41,005 bases of DNA. It comes from an uncultured Chitinophagales bacterium. Its GTDB lineage: Bacteria > Bacteroidota > Bacteroidia > Chitinophagales > JAHDHT01. Positions 7,914 through 16,092 of the stretch are shown here, in pieces (the stretch's first letter is position 1; each line of letters opens with the position of its first letter). The notes under the pieces are model-generated. The model had not been told where the DNA came from, did not search any database, and was given only the letters and a program-made list of their open reading frames with translations. The position numbers and the translations under genes were made by a program. The stretch lies in NCBI GenBank assembly GCA_938023075.1, contig CALHDG010000062.1, positions 1 to 41,005 on the forward strand. The letters are read 5' to 3'.

Positions 7914-8720
7914 ATGCAAGTAAAATCATTTGTCGTAGTTACTTTTTTGCTATCTATCTTTTTCTTTTCTTGTAAAGAAGACCCAACTGAACCCTTACCT
8001 TCTTGTGAAGATGCCATGTTTGGACAACCCGTTGCTTCCACAGGTTTAGATAATAGCTTTTGTAAACCTAGTTGTGCTTGTTCAAACTTTACCTCAAAAA
8101 ACTTCACACCTGATCAACTCGAAAGTTTACAAAACTGGACCATGTCTACACCTTTCTCCTCATTACTCAAAAACCCTTACGAAGAAGAAGCTGAGCAAAA
8201 AAGTGAAGCGGTTTGCGCAGTCATTATCGAAGATATGGCTAAAAAATTATATACCCTTTCTAATTTTTCAGATGCTGCTGCTGCTAAAGCGGCTGGTGCA
8301 ATTTTAACCCACCACAATGCTTGTGGACTTTGCTCAACACTTACTGATTTTACAGTATACGCTAACGATCGTAATATTGGAACAGCCGTGAGAAATTGTG
8401 GGTTAGTAAATGCTCTTCAACCGTTTGACAGTTTATTGGTTTGTTTAGAGGGTTTAGGATTTACAAAGCCTTGTGCCCAAATTTGGGCATTCAATACCCG
8501 AAATACTCAAATGAATTGTTTTCAAGAATGTATCAATTTAGAAACCTACCATAACAGCGATGGAACTTTGGGCGAATGTTTAGCCTGTGATGAAAAAATT
8601 AGTGGACCTGTTTTTAAAGCGGTAGCTGGCAGAACGCGTCGAAATACGGGTTTAGCCTCAAGTATTTGTAGGTTTTGCGATGAAGTTAAAGCTGTTGAAC
8701 ACGACTATCCGTTTGAATAA
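7914..8720 (+). CDS. Cysteine-rich lipoprotein of unknown function
   Basis: 268 residues. The N-terminus is a lipoprotein signal with lipid-modified Cys20 (I-F-F-F-S-C) followed by K-E-D, the acidic context common for outer-membrane-sorted lipoproteins in this phylum. The mature protein has roughly seventeen cysteines, several in CxC or CxxC arrangement (PSCAC, ACGLC, CLAC), so several disulfides or a metal site are likely. The segment H-H-N-A-C-G-L-C-S-T-L-T-D-F-x-V-Y looks like a conserved core, but I cannot name the family. It has a good promoter of its own and ends just before the complex inverted repeat at 8735-8827. Confidence 0.75.
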   Translation: MQVKSFVVVTFLLSIFFFSCKEDPTEPLPSCEDAMFGQPVASTGLDNSFCKPSCACSNFTSKNFTPDQLESLQNWTMSTPFSSLLKNPYEEEAEQKSEAVCAVIIEDMAKKLYTLSNFSDAAAAKAAGAILTHHNACGLCSTLTDFTVYANDRNIGTAVRNCGLVNALQPFDSLLVCLEGLGFTKPCAQIWAFNTRNTQMNCFQECINLETYHNSDGTLGECLACDEKISGPVFKAVAGRTRRNTGLASSICRFCDEVKAVEHDYPFE

Positions 8721-8734
8721 TTTACTTAAGTTTC

Positions 8735-8827
8735 TGTAGTAAAATAACTGCTGTTCCAATGGAACCTGTTCCATTGTGTCAGCAAAAGCGTGGCTACTTT
8801 ACTACAACAAGTGAACAGGTTCACTTG
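8735..8827. repeat. Three-tier inverted repeat plus second hairpin between convergent genes
   Basis: The outer arm TGTAGTAAA (8735-8743) pairs with TTTACTACA (8798-8806). The middle arm TGCTG (8749-8753) pairs with CAGCA (8780-8784). The inner arm CAATGGAAC (8757-8765) pairs with GTTCCATTG (8768-8776). A separate perfect hairpin follows: CAAGTGAAC (8808-8816) with GTTCACTTG (8819-8827). GAACCTGTTC in the first hairpin is the exact reverse complement of GAACAGGTTC in the second, so the two could also pair with each other. No long T-run follows, so this is not a simple terminator. The rest of the gap to 8950 shows nothing. Confidence 0.7.
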
Positions 8828-8949
8828 GATGATTTTATACTTTATATGTTGAATTAAGTTAACTTAGCCTTATTGAGCACTTCAATTTCCGTAAATAATT
8901 TATATTCAAGTTATTATGAAATAAATACTACTACCGAAATTCAAGTAAT

Positions 8950-10311
8950 TTATAATGTATACTCGTCAACAAAATAGCTAATATATTCCCTAAGTTTTGT
9001 ACCTAAATAATAGGGCAAATTCATTAATAAATAAGGCTTTTTGGCTTGTGGAGTATAGTGTTTTTCTATTTTGAAAATACCGGCATATAAACGAACGGCA
9101 TAAGGATGTTCGCCACGTTCAACAAATTGGTGTAAAGATCGTAATGTACCTTCTTTTCCGGCTTTCACCTCTATAGGAATTAGCATACTTTTATGAGTTA
9201 ATATCAAATCTACTTCTGAAGAGGCTTGCGCGCTATTTCTAACCCAAAAATTGGGCTTTTTGTAAGATGTTGTTTGTAAAGAAATGATTTCTTGTATAAT
9301 TAAATGAGGAATAATAGCCCCTCTAAAAGCGGCGTTCAAATCAGTTAATGAAAGCATTTCAGCTTGTAATTTCAAGTCGTAATTGACTAAGCCGGTATCT
9401 AAAAATTGCAATTTAGGGGCTTTTTTTAAATTAGGTTTTATAGGTGGCGATAAATCGGTAGTAGGATATATTAGTTGTATAATTTTGGCATCATCTAAGT
9501 TGCGCAAGGCTTCGCCTACTTCTCTTGAGCGGTAGTTAGACTTTCCGAAATTTTCAAACTTTATCCGCTGATCTAAATATAAATGAGCGGTGGCTAAAAT
9601 ATGTTTTATAACACGCCTTTCGGTCGCATTATTGGCATATTTTTCTACATCATCTTTATAGGTAAGCCATATACTTTCGTAAACCGAAGACAAATCAGCA
9701 AGGTTGCTGGTTTTTAAATATAGACCTAAAACCTCTGGCATTCCACCAATAATTGCATATTCGTGGAACAATTTCATTAATGGTGTATGTGCAAATTGCG
9801 GCACCGGTATGGTTTGTAATTGATCTAAAGCTGCAATTTGTTTTTTGGCTTGCAAATACTCGGCAAAATTAAGCGGATGTAAATGTAAATATTCAATACG
9901 ACCAACCGGAAAACTTTTTACCCGGTCCATTACATGCTCTAACAATGAACCTGCGGCTATTACGTGTAATTTTGGTACATCTTCATAAAAATAACGCAGT
10001 AGTGCTATGGCTTCTGGCGATTCTTGAATTTCATCGATAAACAACAGCGTGTTTTGTTTTTTATTAGTTTTTAAATTGTTAGCTACAAACAAGGCATCTA
10101 TAATGGTTTTGGCATTATCATAAATTTTAAAGTATTTTATATCTTCTGGGCGTTCTAAATTTAAGCTTATGAATTGCGTATATTCTTTAGCAAACTCTTT
10201 AACAACGGTAGTTTTACCTACCTGACGAGCACCTCTTAAAACCAACGGTTTTCTGTTCGATTTTACCTTCCATTGCTTTAAATTATAAATAATTTGCCTG
10301 TTGAAATACAT
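8950..10311 (-). CDS. AAA-family ATPase with DUF4143 C-terminal domain
   Basis: 453 residues. The N-terminal AAA_14-type ATPase has Walker A GARQVGKT (27-34), a Walker B region LLFIDEIQ (89-96) and a sensor-like HVIAAGSLL. The C-terminal DUF4143 part contains S-S-E-V-D-L-I-L and I-P-I-E-V-K-A-G-K, the D...E-x-K pattern of a PD-(D/E)xK nuclease-like fold. The family is widespread, mobile and functionally unclear; defence or toxin-like roles have been suggested, but nothing here proves one. It is a single gene. Its upstream region holds the 33-bp repeat array, starting 15 bases before the ATG, which suggests specific or self-regulation. Confidence 0.9.
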   Translation of the reverse strand: MYFNRQIIYNLKQWKVKSNRKPLVLRGARQVGKTTVVKEFAKEYTQFISLNLERPEDIKYFKIYDNAKTIIDALFVANNLKTNKKQNTLLFIDEIQESPEAIALLRYFYEDVPKLHVIAAGSLLEHVMDRVKSFPVGRIEYLHLHPLNFAEYLQAKKQIAALDQLQTIPVPQFAHTPLMKLFHEYAIIGGMPEVLGLYLKTSNLADLSSVYESIWLTYKDDVEKYANNATERRVIKHILATAHLYLDQRIKFENFGKSNYRSREVGEALRNLDDAKIIQLIYPTTDLSPPIKPNLKKAPKLQFLDTGLVNYDLKLQAEMLSLTDLNAAFRGAIIPHLIIQEIISLQTTSYKKPNFWVRNSAQASSEVDLILTHKSMLIPIEVKAGKEGTLRSLHQFVERGEHPYAVRLYAGIFKIEKHYTPQAKKPYLLMNLPYYLGTKLREYISYFVDEYTL

Positions 10312-10325
10312 GGTACATTAGTTTT

Positions 10326-10449
10326 TTTGTAACAGAATAAAGGCAAATTTAGTAAATATTTGTAACAAAATAAAGGTAATTAGTATAAATATTTGTAACA
10401 AAATAAAGGCAATTAGTGTAAATATTTGTAACAAAATAAAGGCAAATTA
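10326..10449. repeat. Four-unit 33-bp tandem array with TTTGTAACAAA palindromes
   Basis: Units start at 10326, 10359, 10392 and 10425, an exact 33-base period; the last unit is partial. Each carries TTTGTAACAAA, an 11-bp palindrome (the first has AACAGA), followed by AATAAAGG. The 33-base step is about three helical turns, so bound proteins would sit on one face of the DNA. It lies directly upstream of the minus-strand ATPase. The rest of the gap (10450-10831) is AT-rich with no gene or clear signal. Confidence 0.85.
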
Positions 10450-10831
10450 TGCAATTTTGATCATAAAAGGCGACATAAAAATTTCAGATTTGATAATCTG
10501 ATGAGTACTTGTAATAAATTAATTGCAGAGTACAATTTTGTAATGTGTCGAACAGTAATGAATACCGAAAAGAGCGATAAAACAACCTAAAACTTACCAA
10601 ATACTCATTTTTACCTACCACTTACTCATTCTTTCATCATATCTAACTAAAAAAAATTATTTTGTAAACTAATACTAATTGAATTGGTAGGTTGAAAACA
10701 ATGCAACTAATTGTAAATTATAAATGTCTTATAACAGAGTTATTGCATGCAAAAGTCCGTTTAATACCAATTTTTAAAGCAATTGTTTGTAAAACAGTAG
10801 GTAATTTTTTAACCCTAAAATTGGTTTATTC

Positions 10832-12925
10832 ATGAAAAACTTATTTTTATTTCTAACAGCATTTACTATTTATATGAGTGCTAATGCTCAATGCATTGAT
10901 CCAAATTTAATAGATATTAATGGTATTTGTACTTTACAGTATCAACCCGTTTGTGGTTGTGATGGCAAAACGTATTCTAACCCATGTTTTGCTCAAATAC
11001 AAGGCGGAGTAACCTCCTATACCAATGGAACTTGCCCCATTACAGAAACCTATACCATTTGTGCAGGCGAAAGTGTGCAGATAGGCTTACCAGGTTTTAT
11101 TGGCAATACCGCTATGTCTTGGTCTCCAACAATGGGTTTAAGCTGCACAAATTGCCCTAATCCTATTGCATCTCCCGGTTCAACAACTATTTATGAATTA
11201 ACTATTTTTACTACGTTAAATTTAAGTACGACCCATTTATACTACGAAGTGATCGTTGTACCTGATTGTCCTTGTATTTGTCCTGCCATATATGCACCGG
11301 TTTGTGGATCGGATGGTGTAACCTACGGAAACGAATGTGAAGCACAGTGCGCAGGCATAACCGAATTTTATGATGGGGTTTGTACAGATTTATGTGCCAA
11401 CGGTTCCGCATTTTCATCAGCATATAAAGGAACTATTGGTACCGCTGATATTCCACAAAGCACAGCATCGGATATATATTGTTTTACCACGCCAACTACC
11501 GATAACACCTGTCGTTGGTTTTGGGACTTTGGTAATGGCACTACTTTTACGGAACAAAATCCGATGGATATTTCTTTTCCAGTAATTTTAAATGGGCAGC
11601 CGGTTACTACACCTTATAAAGTTTGTTTAACTGTATTTGATTGCAATAATAATCCTTTAGGCACTTGCTGTGAAACCTTGTATCCACAGAGTTTTTCATT
11701 TTGCTATTTGCCACCTGAAGTAGGTCCTTGTGATGCAGTTATACCACGATGGTATTATGATGCAACTCAACAAGATTGCTTACCTTTTGATTACGGAGGT
11801 TGTGGAGGCAATGCGAATAATTTTGAAAGTTATGCGGCTTGTATAACGGCGTGTGATTGTATTGATCCAGATTTGATTGATCCAAATGTTCTTTGTACAT
11901 CAGATTATGCACCGGTTTGTGGATGTGACGGAAATACCTATAGCAATGCTTGTGTTGCCACAAATTGGCATGGAATTTCAAGTTACACAACGGGTGAATG
12001 TGGTTGCGATTATTCCAATTGGTACACTGCACCTGATTGCAGTAGTTGCATAGAATCTGTTCAAGTTATTCAATTTAATGGTCAACAATACATAGCTTTT
12101 TGGGGAGACAACACTCAATGTGCCGATGCGATAAGTACTGTTTATAATTGTGATGGTACCTTATTTTGCTATGAAGAAGGTTTAGCCGGCTTTACCCAAT
12201 GTAGTGATGTTGGTTTGATTGACAATTATACTGTTCTAAATACACTTTGGCATGTAGATAACAATTGCAACACTTGTGATTACAAAAATTGGCTTAACAA
12301 ACCAACTTGTGATGATTGCGTTGCTTCTGTTGAAGAAATTCAATTTAATGGTAATCAATATATAGCTGTTTGGCAATCAGGTTATACCGGAAACGGAGCA
12401 GTTTGTTCTGATCAAATTAGCACGGTCTATAACTGCGATGGTAGTGTGTTTTGTTATGAAGGAGGTTTTGCGGGTTTTACTCAATGTAGCGATGCCGGCT
12501 TAATTAATAATTATACAATAACTAACACGTTATGGAGTCAATATATTGAGTGCGGTATCTGTGCTTTACCTGCTGATCCGGGTATTTGCTTAGCATATAT
12601 TCCAAGATGGTATTACAATGCAGCAGAACAAGAATGCCAACAATTTATTTATGGAGGATGTGGCGGCAATGCAAACAACTTTGCCACCTTCGAGGCTTGT
12701 TTAAATGCTTGCAGCTCATTTCCAGCTTGCCCAGCTGTTTTAAACTTAGGTGCTAATCCACTTAGTACAGGCACCTATCAAGCTGATATAACTACCATTA
12801 CCTACGGCAATATATTGTCTGGTCATGATGTAGTTTTAAAAGCGGGTGTTAATTTAGAACTTAAAAATGGGTTTACTATACCCAAAAATTGTAACGTTAA
12901 ATTGGATATTAGTCCATGTGATTAA
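10832..12925 (+). CDS. Secreted multi-domain proteinase inhibitor: three Kazal and two Kunitz/BPTI domains
   Basis: 697 residues with signal peptide 1-19 (cut A-N-A-Q). Domain order: Kazal 1 (about 20-68, with [14 protein letters not shown]), a beta-rich linker, Kazal 2 (about 147-187, [14 protein letters not shown]), a PKD-like domain with W-D-F-G-N-G (about 200-285), Kunitz 1 (about 291-340), Kazal 3 (about 342-390), two homologous 90-residue repeats each starting D-Y-x-N-W (about 391-575), Kunitz 2 (about 576-627), and a C-terminal surface domain (about 630-697). Both Kunitz domains have the exact BPTI cysteine spacing C-x8-C-x15-C-x7-C-x12-C-x3-C and the [11 protein letters not shown] core. 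The predicted P1 residues are Asp in the first and Leu in the second, so they should not target trypsin. Kunitz domains are rare in bacteria. The C-terminal domain resembles the frameshifted tail at 37403-37591. Confidence 0.92.
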   Translation: MKNLFLFLTAFTIYMSANAQCIDPNLIDINGICTLQYQPVCGCDGKTYSNPCFAQIQGGVTSYTNGTCPITETYTICAGESVQIGLPGFIGNTAMSWSPTMGLSCTNCPNPIASPGSTTIYELTIFTTLNLSTTHLYYEVIVVPDCPCICPAIYAPVCGSDGVTYGNECEAQCAGITEFYDGVCTDLCANGSAFSSAYKGTIGTADIPQSTASDIYCFTTPTTDNTCRWFWDFGNGTTFTEQNPMDISFPVILNGQPVTTPYKVCLTVFDCNNNPLGTCCETLYPQSFSFCYLPPEVGPCDAVIPRWYYDATQQDCLPFDYGGCGGNANNFESYAACITACDCIDPDLIDPNVLCTSDYAPVCGCDGNTYSNACVATNWHGISSYTTGECGCDYSNWYTAPDCSSCIESVQVIQFNGQQYIAFWGDNTQCADAISTVYNCDGTLFCYEEGLAGFTQCSDVGLIDNYTVLNTLWHVDNNCNTCDYKNWLNKPTCDDCVASVEEIQFNGNQYIAVWQSGYTGNGAVCSDQISTVYNCDGSVFCYEGGFAGFTQCSDAGLINNYTITNTLWSQYIECGICALPADPGICLAYIPRWYYNAAEQECQQFIYGGCGGNANNFATFEACLNACSSFPACPAVLNLGANPLSTGTYQADITTITYGNILSGHDVVLKAGVNLELKNGFTIPKNCNVKLDISPCD

Positions 12926-12990
12926 TTTGTGCGCAACCTGTTTTGGTTATTCTATTGAAGTATCATAATATTGTGTTTTAATAAACTATA

Positions 12991-13590
12991 TTGAAACGGT
13001 ATTATCATAAAACCTGGTTAGAAGCCGGATGTGATGAAGCAGGCAGAGGTTGCTTGGCAGGTCCTGTATTTGCTGCTGCGGTAATTTTACCTAAAAGTTT
13101 TAAGCATCAAAAATTAAACGACTCAAAAAAAATGACAGGAGAAGATAGAGCGGAATTACGCTTAATTATTGAAGAGAAAGCGATAGCCTTTGCGGTTGCC
13201 AAAGTAAGTAATATACAAATTGACCGGATTAATATTTTAAAAGCATCTTTTCTTGCCATGCATAAGGCAATTGATCAATTAAAGCCTGTACCTCAATTTT
13301 TATTAATTGACGGTAACCGTTTTGCACCTTATCCAAATATAAAACATGCTTGTATTGTAAAAGGTGATGGGAAATATAATGCGATAGCCGCAGCCAGTAT
13401 TTTAGCAAAAACCTATAGGGATGCTTATATGATGAAGAAGCATAAAAAACATCCAGAATATAATTGGTTGCAAAATAAAGGTTACCCAACGGTAGAACAC
13501 CGGACGGCTATTCATCAGTTTGGGTATACTAAACTACATCGAAAATCTTTCAGGGTTTTGCCTCCTACTCAATTAACTTTATTTAAATAG
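12991..13590 (+). CDS. rnhB: Ribonuclease HII
   Basis: 199 residues. It removes RNA from RNA-DNA hybrids and single ribonucleotides from DNA. The N-terminal G-C-D-E-A-G-R-G motif carries the catalytic Asp-Glu pair. D-G-N-R (LLIDGNR) and G-D-G-K-Y-N-A-I-A-A-A-S-I-L-A-K supply the other acidic and substrate-binding positions, and the H-R-x-S-F end is typical. The start is taken as TTG at 12991, since no ATG or GTG lies between the upstream region and the first conserved residues; length and alignment fit. It shares a terminator region with the convergent gene at 13695. Confidence 0.95.
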   Translation: MKRYYHKTWLEAGCDEAGRGCLAGPVFAAAVILPKSFKHQKLNDSKKMTGEDRAELRLIIEEKAIAFAVAKVSNIQIDRINILKASFLAMHKAIDQLKPVPQFLLIDGNRFAPYPNIKHACIVKGDGKYNAIAAASILAKTYRDAYMMKKHKKHPEYNWLQNKGYPTVEHRTAIHQFGYTKLHRKSFRVLPPTQLTLFK

Positions 13591-13645
13591 AAGTATACTC
13601 GCGAAATAAAACTTTTTGAAAAAAACTATCTAATATAAATTAAAA

Positions 13646-13669
13646 AGCACTGGTTAAAAAACCAGTGCT
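13646..13669 (-). terminator. Terminator between rnhB and the L-domain-like gene
   Basis: AGCACTGGTT (13646-13655) and AACCAGTGCT (13660-13669) pair over 10 bp with an AAAA loop. On the minus strand the stem is followed by TTTTTA, so it mainly serves the gene ending at 13695; it may also stop rnhB transcripts. Confidence 0.75.
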
Positions 13670-13694
13670 AAATTATTTCTTTAAAGGAGCTTGT

Positions 13695-15209
13695 TTAGTC
13701 CTGCTTTAAGAATTTTTCCACAAAGAAAAATCCTAAATCATCTTGTATGAACAGATAATACAAATCATTTTCTTTATTAGCTAGGTTAATAGATACTTCG
13801 TTTTGAATTTGACCTTGTTCAGATACTACTCCGTTCTGGTGAACTAAATGATAGTTAAGTGGATTAGTACTATCTGGTCTTTTTAAACGTACAACTTCCA
13901 CCTTTAACCAATCGTTATAATTTTGGATACCAATTTGGTAATCTGCCTGATTAATTTGCGCAATATCTAATTGATTTGGCGGTGTTAAGGGATTTCGTGC
14001 ACAGTTTGATAGAACTAAACCGCTAGTATTGCAGTCATATGCATTTCTTGAAATATCAAAATTAGAGCGGTTACTAATATAATTACAAATACTGTTTACC
14101 TGACAAGCATTCAAATTATAACAAGAAGTAATTTCTAATCTGTCAATACCGGTGTAATTTATATTGTCAATACCAGAAAGCGATTTTAAAGCAGCATTAT
14201 CACTTATGATTAAATCACCATCAATTGATGTTAATTTGGTTAAGGCAGAAATATTATTTAATAAACCATTAGAATAAATATTAAGTTCGCCACTAATAAC
14301 TTCTAAACTAGATAAGCCTCTTAAGTTTCTTAATTCATTATTTGAATTTATGCTTAAATTTTTACGAATGCTTTGTAATTGATCTAATCCATGAAAGCTT
14401 TTTAATCGATTGTTGTTTTTTACTTGAAAAGAGCTTTTAATTTGTTTTAGGCTACCTAAGCCTTCAAAATTTAATAAGTTATTATTGTTATCAACATAAA
14501 ACCAACCATTAATACGCTCTAAGTTGTTTAAGCCATTAAAGTTTTTAAGGAATTTGTTCTTTTCAATACTAATAGAATTAGCCGACTTTACATTTTGTAA
14601 TCCATTAAAATCACGCAGTAAAAAATTTCTTTCTACTTCCATAAAATTTACGGATGTCACATTCTCTAAACCACTAAAATCAACCAAGGCATAATTATCG
14701 TGTACTTTTAAATCATCAATATTTGTTATACCGTTTAAGCCTCTTAAGCTAACTAAATTGTTGTTTGCATAAATGTACAAGTCTTGTTCATTGCTTCTAA
14801 ATTGAAGTTGTTCTAAGCCTTTTAAATCAGTCAGATTATTGTTGTTTTCTATAATTAAAGCTTCTCCAATATTTTTTAAGTTATATAAATAACTTAGTGA
14901 GGTTAACTTTTGGTTAGATCGAATAATAAGACTACCGGTTACATAACTTAGGTTTTCCAAGCCCCATAAGTTTTGAATATCATTATCAGATATTATTAAA
15001 TCACCGGTAATACTGGTTACCGTACTTAAACTTTTTAGGCTTGAAACGGAGCCGGTAATTTCAACATTTCCTTGAATATAGTTGCAGCCCCGCAAGGCAT
15101 CCATTTGAGTTTGTGTAGATATTTTAATTTCATTTTGTAAACAAGGTTGTGCAAATAGAAGGCTACTTAGCATTAATAAAATGCCAAGCATTAAGTAAAC
15201 TTTTTTCAT
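13695..15209 (-). CDS. Secreted receptor-L-domain-like repeat protein
   Basis: 504 residues with a signal peptide (to about residue 20, L-L-F-A-Q). Residues 30-385 are some fifteen irregular leucine-rich units of 22-27 residues (for example I-T-G-D-L-I-I-S-D-N, L-x-G-L-x-x-L-x-x-I). These resemble the receptor-L-domain solenoids common in Bacteroidota surface proteins. A short cysteine cluster (C-Y-N-L-N-A-C-Q-V-N-S-I-C) caps the solenoid. The last 80 residues look like a diverged T9SS type A tail, with a final L-Y-Y-L-F-I-Q-D and V-E-K-F-L-K strand, but the usual N-P motif is missing. Probably surface-exposed; ligand unknown. Confidence 0.8.
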   Translation of the reverse strand: MKKVYLMLGILLMLSSLLFAQPCLQNEIKISTQTQMDALRGCNYIQGNVEITGSVSSLKSLSTVTSITGDLIISDNDIQNLWGLENLSYVTGSLIIRSNQKLTSLSYLYNLKNIGEALIIENNNNLTDLKGLEQLQFRSNEQDLYIYANNNLVSLRGLNGITNIDDLKVHDNYALVDFSGLENVTSVNFMEVERNFLLRDFNGLQNVKSANSISIEKNKFLKNFNGLNNLERINGWFYVDNNNNLLNFEGLGSLKQIKSSFQVKNNNRLKSFHGLDQLQSIRKNLSINSNNELRNLRGLSSLEVISGELNIYSNGLLNNISALTKLTSIDGDLIISDNAALKSLSGIDNINYTGIDRLEITSCYNLNACQVNSICNYISNRSNFDISRNAYDCNTSGLVLSNCARNPLTPPNQLDIAQINQADYQIGIQNYNDWLKVEVVRLKRPDSTNPLNYHLVHQNGVVSEQGQIQNEVSINLANKENDLYYLFIQDDLGFFFVEKFLKQD

Positions 15210-16092
15210 CTTTCTTAATGATTAAAAATGGTTAAAAAAACAGTTAAAATATATGGTGGTGCCTTGTAGGTCAGGTATTTTTTAAATATAGGTTTATCAC
15301 ATCTGATAATGTAAACTTTATAAAATTTAGTATAAAGCAAAACATTCCGGTTTTATTTGAAAGGCACGGAAATTTAAAGCCATGTTAACCGTTCAAAAAA
15401 AATTAAAATCGAAGCTAAAAAGATTGGATGACCTGATAGTATTGCTTTAAAAAATGTAGTGCCTGACAATATTATTATATTAAGTTTTAAAACTTCGACT
15501 TGTTCAATTGCTCTTATGCCGCACAAAGTACAAATAATATGCCATAATAATATAACAATTTTATTAAGTATCGTTAATTAACATTTATGTACGCATTTTT
15601 TTATTGAGGTTGTACAAATATTACCATTTAGGAGTTATAATTTTACAGTCAATATAAATTAATTATTTAGCTAATGTATATAAAGGGCAATTGAGTTTAG
15701 TGCTTAGGCGATTCAAAAAATCGCTTCATAGTGGTACTATGGAGCTATTTTTTGAAGAAGTATAAGTGCAAAAGCCTTAGTCAAAAAGTTTAAAATTCAG
15801 CCTAATTAAGTATATAAACAGGCTTATCAGAAATCATATCTATTCCAACATTAAAGAAACTTATAAATTTGAGGATTAATCTGATAAAATTTTTACTTTT
15901 TAAGAAAAAAAAGAAAAAAAGTAATGACTATTTTGTTTTTTGTCGTCTAAGTTTAGTTAAAAGATGTCCTTGTAATCGAAAAATTTAATTTTTGGAAAAA
16001 ATTATTTTTTTATTTTTTCCGTGTGAATATTCAGTCACTTTAAGCAAGTCTGTTATTTTTAAATTAACTTAACCGCTCTAAGGAGTTTATGC
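15210..16092. other. 880-base gene-free region
   Basis: AT-rich, with many stops in all frames and no ORF worth calling. It holds the 45-base palindrome at 15712-15756 and the leader of the DUF4175 gene. A clear AAGGAG (16079-16084) sits just before the start at 16093; strong Shine-Dalgarno sequences are uncommon in this phylum. Nothing else is recognised. Confidence 0.7.
15712..15756. repeat. 45-bp near-perfect palindrome
   Basis: The 21-base arms 15712-15732 and 15736-15756 pair at 19 of 21 positions around a GGT loop. Each arm reads inward as an A/T run (TTCAAAAAAT), a GCT, then CATAGT. It could act as a cruciform, a hairpin or the remnant of a small miniature element. The ends carry only short further matches (AGGC and GCCT). 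Confidence 0.75.

Noticed and set aside
10326-10449. CRISPR-like array
   Set aside because: Units follow each other with a fixed 33-base period and nearly identical sequence throughout; there are no unique spacers and no cas genes.
8950-10449. Complete defence island or toxin-antitoxin module around the ATPase
   Set aside because: No partner nuclease, methylase or antitoxin gene is adjacent; only the ATPase and its repeat array are present.
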